Assembly: GCF_000282635.1 (NCBI RefSeq)
Contig: NZ_AKIW01000016.1
Span: 1 to 64,000 of the forward strand
Length of the DNA stretch: 64,000 nucleotides
Direction: 5' to 3'
Source of the DNA: Variovorax sp. CF313
Lineage (GTDB): Bacteria; Pseudomonadota; Gammaproteobacteria; Burkholderiales; Burkholderiaceae_C
A program made the translations under genes and the position numbers. Shown here one piece after another: positions 61,306-64,000 of this stretch; within the stretch, counting starts at the first letter, position 1, and each line of letters begins with the position of its first letter. A model generated the notes under the pieces. That model was given only the letters and a program-made list of their open reading frames with translations. It made no database searches and was not told the origin of the DNA.

Positions 61306-64000
61306 TCAAGAAAATCTTCGGCTTCCTGTTCAGCCCGCTGCTGCTGACACTGCTCGCGCTGATCGTCGTCGCGCTGCTGATCTGGTGGATCGGCCCGCTG
61401 GTGAAGATCGGCGCGCTCGCGCCGCTCGAAAGCGAAATGGTGCGCGCCATCGTCATCGGCGTGATCGTGCTGGCCGTGGTGTTGCGCGCGCTGTACCGCC
61501 GCTGGCGCGCACGCCGTGCGAGCCGGCACCTGACCGACGGCCTCATGAAGGCCCCGGCCGCCAAGGCCGATGCGCCGGTCAACGGCGAGCAGAAGATCCT
61601 CGACACGCGCTTCAGCGAAGCCGTCGCCACGCTCAAGCAGATGCGCCTGCACGCCGCCGGCAGGAAGCCGGGCTGGCGCGACTGGATGTCGATCTCTGGC
61701 GGCAGCTACCTGTACGACCTGCCGTGGTACGTGTTCATCGGCGCGCCCGGCGCGGGCAAGACCACTGCGCTGGTGAACTCGGGCCTGAGCTTTCCGCTCG
61801 CCGAGAAATTCGGCCCCGGCGCGATCCGCGGCGTGGGCGGCACGCGCAACTGCGACTGGTGGTTCACCGACGAGGCCGTGCTCATCGACACGGCCGGACG
61901 CTACACCACGCAGGACAGCCACCAGTCGGAAGACAAGAGCGCGTGGGAAGGCTTCCTGGGCCTGCTCAAGAAGGCGCGCCCGCGCCGGCCGCTGAACGGC
62001 GTGTTCCTCACCGTCAGCGTGGCCGACCTGCTGAGCCAGGGGCCGGAGGCGCGCACGCAGCTCGCGGCCTCGATCCGTGCACGCCTGCTCGAACTCGACG
62101 GCAAGCTCACCACGCGCCTGCCGGTGTACGTGCTCGTCACCAAGAGCGACCTGCTCTACGGCTTCACCGACTACTTCGACGACCTGGGCAAGGAGCAGCG
62201 TGCACAGGTCTTCGGCTTCACGCTGCCGGCCGACGAGAACCTGCAGGTCGAGGAGAAGGGGCTTTCCACGGCCTTCCACCGCGAGTTCGCGCTGCTGCAC
62301 AACCGCGTGAACGACGGCCTCATCGCGCGCATGCAGCGCGAGACCGACGGCACGCGCCGCGCGGCGATCTTCGGTTTTCCGGCGCAGTTCGGCTCCATCG
62401 GCTCGCTGCTGTCCGACCTGCTCGAACAGGTGTTCGCCGGCTCGCGCTTCGCGCAGCCGCCATGGGTGCGCGGCGTGTATTTCACCAGCGGCACGCAGGA
62501 GGGCAGCCCGATCGACCGCGTGATGGGCAGCCTTGCGCGCAGCTTCGGCATCGAGCGCGCCATGCTCGCGCCGCAGAAGTCGAGCGGGCGCAGCTACTTC
62601 CTCACCTCGCTGCTGCGCGAAGTGGTGTTCCCCGAGCAGCGCCTCGCGGGCGCCGACGTGAAGCTGGAGCGCCGCCGCCACACGCTGCGCGTGATCGGCG
62701 TGACGGCGATGACGCTGGTCACCGTCGGCCTGCTCGCGGCCTGGGGCTACAGCACGCTGCAGAACATGAACTACCTGAAGTCGGTCGAGGCCCGTGTCGA
62801 GCCGGCCCGCCAGAACCTTGCGGCGCTACCCGCGCGCGTGCAGAACCTGGTCGAGGTCGCCCCCGTGCTGCAGGGCCTGCGCGACATCTGGAAGACGCCC
62901 GACAACCGCCAGGGCGACGAGCCGCTGTCGATGACGCTGGGCCTGTACCAGGGCGACAAGCTCGACGCCGCCGCGATGCTCACGCACCAGCGCGCGCTCA
63001 ACGACGCCTTCCTGCCGCAGATCGCCAAGCGCATCGAGGACCAGCTGCGCACCGCGCAGAAGGACAACCTCGAGTTCACGTACGAGGCGCTCAAGAGTTA
63101 TTTGATGCTCTACCAGCCCGAGCACTTCGACGCCGAGGCGCTCAAGGCCTGGATCACGCTCGACTGGTCGCGCAACCTCGACCGCGGCATTCCCGAAGAC
63201 CAGCGCAGGCAGCTCGAAGACCAGCTTGACGTGCTCATCGCCCAGGGCCCGCCGCGCTCGCCGCTCAAGATGGACGAAAACCTGGTGCGCAGCGTGCGCG
63301 CCGTGCTCGCGAGCTACCCGCTGGAGCAGCGCGTGTTCAGCCGCCTGAAGCGCCAGCGCGCCACCAAGGACATTCCGGCCTTCAGCGTGGCCAACGCCAC
63401 CGGCCCCTCGGGCCCACTGGTGTTCGAGCGCATCAGCGGCAAGCCGCTGTCCGATGGCGTGCCGGGCATGTTCACCTACGACGGCTATCACAAGCGCTTC
63501 CAGAACGAAGTGACCGTGCTCACCGGCCTGCTCGCCAACGAAGACCCGTGGGTGTTGGGGCAAGACCGCAACGCCGCCGACCGGCTGCGCGACGTGGCCG
63601 CGCTCGGCGCGCTGACCGACCGCGTGCGCCGCCTCTACCTGGAGGAATACGTCAAGCAGTGGGAGGCGCTGCTCGCCGACGTGCGCCTGATCCGCGTGAG
63701 CGGGCTGGAGAAGAACATCGAGACCGCGCGCATCCTCTCGGGCGTCGATTCGCCGCTCGCGAACTTCCTGCGCGCCGTGGTCAAGCAGACCACGCTGATC
63801 CCCGCGGCCGACGCCAGCAAGGACGTGGTCAGCAAGGCCACCGAGACGGTGCGCAACACCCGCAAGGGCCTGGAGGACCTGTTCGGCAGCGACCCTGGCC
63901 GCCAGGTAGCGCCGGGCAAGCGCATCGAGAGCATCGTGGACGACCGCTTCGAGTCGCTGCGCCGCCTCGTCACCGCGGGCGGCCCCAACCAGCCCGCGCC
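61302..64000 (+). CDS. tssM: Type VI secretion inner-membrane protein TssM/IcmF (runs off window)
   Basis: About 900 residues are present with no stop before the window ends. Membrane helices lie at about 8-30, 46-64 and 460-482. The cytoplasmic part has a Walker A motif GAPGAGKTT at residues 147-155, with VLIDTAGRY as switch/Walker B and LVTKSDLLYGF as a guanine-like motif. The IcmF-related domain lies beyond (for example LIARMQRETDGTRRAAIFGFPAQF). The protein makes the periplasmic channel with TssJ. It overlaps tssL by 4 bases, so it continues the tssK-tssL-tssM operon; the C-terminal part lies outside the window. Confidence 0.96.
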   Translation, partial: MIKKIFGFLFSPLLLTLLALIVVALLIWWIGPLVKIGALAPLESEMVRAIVIGVIVLAVVLRALYRRWRARRASRHLTDGLMKAPAAKADAPVNGEQKILDTRFSEAVATLKQMRLHAAGRKPGWRDWMSISGGSYLYDLPWYVFIGAPGAGKTTALVNSGLSFPLAEKFGPGAIRGVGGTRNCDWWFTDEAVLIDTAGRYTTQDSHQSEDKSAWEGFLGLLKKARPRRPLNGVFLTVSVADLLSQGPEARTQLAASIRARLLELDGKLTTRLPVYVLVTKSDLLYGFTDYFDDLGKEQRAQVFGFTLPADENLQVEEKGLSTAFHREFALLHNRVNDGLIARMQRETDGTRRAAIFGFPAQFGSIGSLLSDLLEQVFAGSRFAQPPWVRGVYFTSGTQEGSPIDRVMGSLARSFGIERAMLAPQKSSGRSYFLTSLLREVVFPEQRLAGADVKLERRRHTLRVIGVTAMTLVTVGLLAAWGYSTLQNMNYLKSVEARVEPARQNLAALPARVQNLVEVAPVLQGLRDIWKTPDNRQGDEPLSMTLGLYQGDKLDAAAMLTHQRALNDAFLPQIAKRIEDQLRTAQKDNLEFTYEALKSYLMLYQPEHFDAEALKAWITLDWSRNLDRGIPEDQRRQLEDQLDVLIAQGPPRSPLKMDENLVRSVRAVLASYPLEQRVFSRLKRQRATKDIPAFSVANATGPSGPLVFERISGKPLSDGVPGMFTYDGYHKRFQNEVTVLTGLLANEDPWVLGQDRNAADRLRDVAALGALTDRVRRLYLEEYVKQWEALLADVRLIRVSGLEKNIETARILSGVDSPLANFLRAVVKQTTLIPAADASKDVVSKATETVRNTRKGLEDLFGSDPGRQVAPGKRIESIVDDRFESLRRLVTAGGPNQPA

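Noticed and set aside
1..64000. CRISPR array, tRNA, rRNA, prophage or insertion sequence
   Set aside because: No regularly spaced direct repeats, cloverleaf-like sequence, transposase or phage gene was visible in the window.

Overview
The window is GC-rich, gene-dense chromosomal DNA (no stretch over 300 bases lacks a gene) from a beta-proteobacterium of the order Burkholderiales. It is most likely a Comamonadaceae member close to Variovorax. This rests on gene content and order (argS-SPOR-dsbA, lptA-lptB-rpoN, thiL/pgpA/cinA, Ku-LigD), the protein sequences, and a dispersed intergenic repeat of a type I associate with that family. The assignment is from recognition and was not computed. I saw no rRNA, tRNA, transposase, prophage or CRISPR array.

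Layout. 0.1-9.5 kb: housekeeping block with a DUF2214 membrane protein, a PsiF-like secreted protein, argS, a SPOR protein, dsbA, the LPS-transport genes lptA-lptB, rpoN (sigma-54) and a phospholipase-D-type lipoprotein. Four copies of the intergenic repeat sit here, two of them flanking rpoN. 9.5-21.2 kb: a cytochrome b561-YceI-YceI operon, a hybrid histidine kinase, a THUMP RNA methyltransferase, a PIN protein, an FMN glutamate-synthase-like enzyme with a kinase-like partner, a SEC-C protein, and a compact minus-strand run pgpA-pncC-NTF2-GNAT. 21.2-31 kb: an MFS exporter and a lipoprotein gene lying between thiL and pgpA; a membrane/HExxH protein overlapped by a tiny gene (candidate effector-immunity pair); a YbdK ligase with an antiporter; apaG, rpe and a deacylase. 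31-38.2 kb: non-homologous end joining (Ku, LigD), a transglutaminase, and a small membrane protein ahead of a large clade-2 catalase. 38.3-47.7 kb: an exported CHAT protease followed by a two-partner secretion pair, TpsB and a 1,789-residue TpsA with two cysteines at its extreme C-terminus. 47.7-58.5 kb: an isochorismatase with a divergent GlxA-type regulator, a methyltransferase-glycosyltransferase pair, and two sensory modules that each join periplasmic binding proteins to a hybrid histidine kinase without transporter genes. 58.6-64 kb: the start of a type VI secretion locus (tssK, tssL with OmpA domain, tssM running off the window).

The main themes are envelope biogenesis and surface interaction: LPS export, disulfide formation, two-partner secretion, type VI secretion and a possible effector pair. 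Alongside are sensing through three kinases sharing an HDLRQP histidine box, and stress and DNA repair (catalase, NHEJ). The best leads for something new are the CHAT-TpsB-TpsA operon with its C-terminal cysteine pair, the HExxH effector/immunity candidate at 24.6-25.7 kb, and the binding-protein/hybrid-kinase modules at 51-58 kb.
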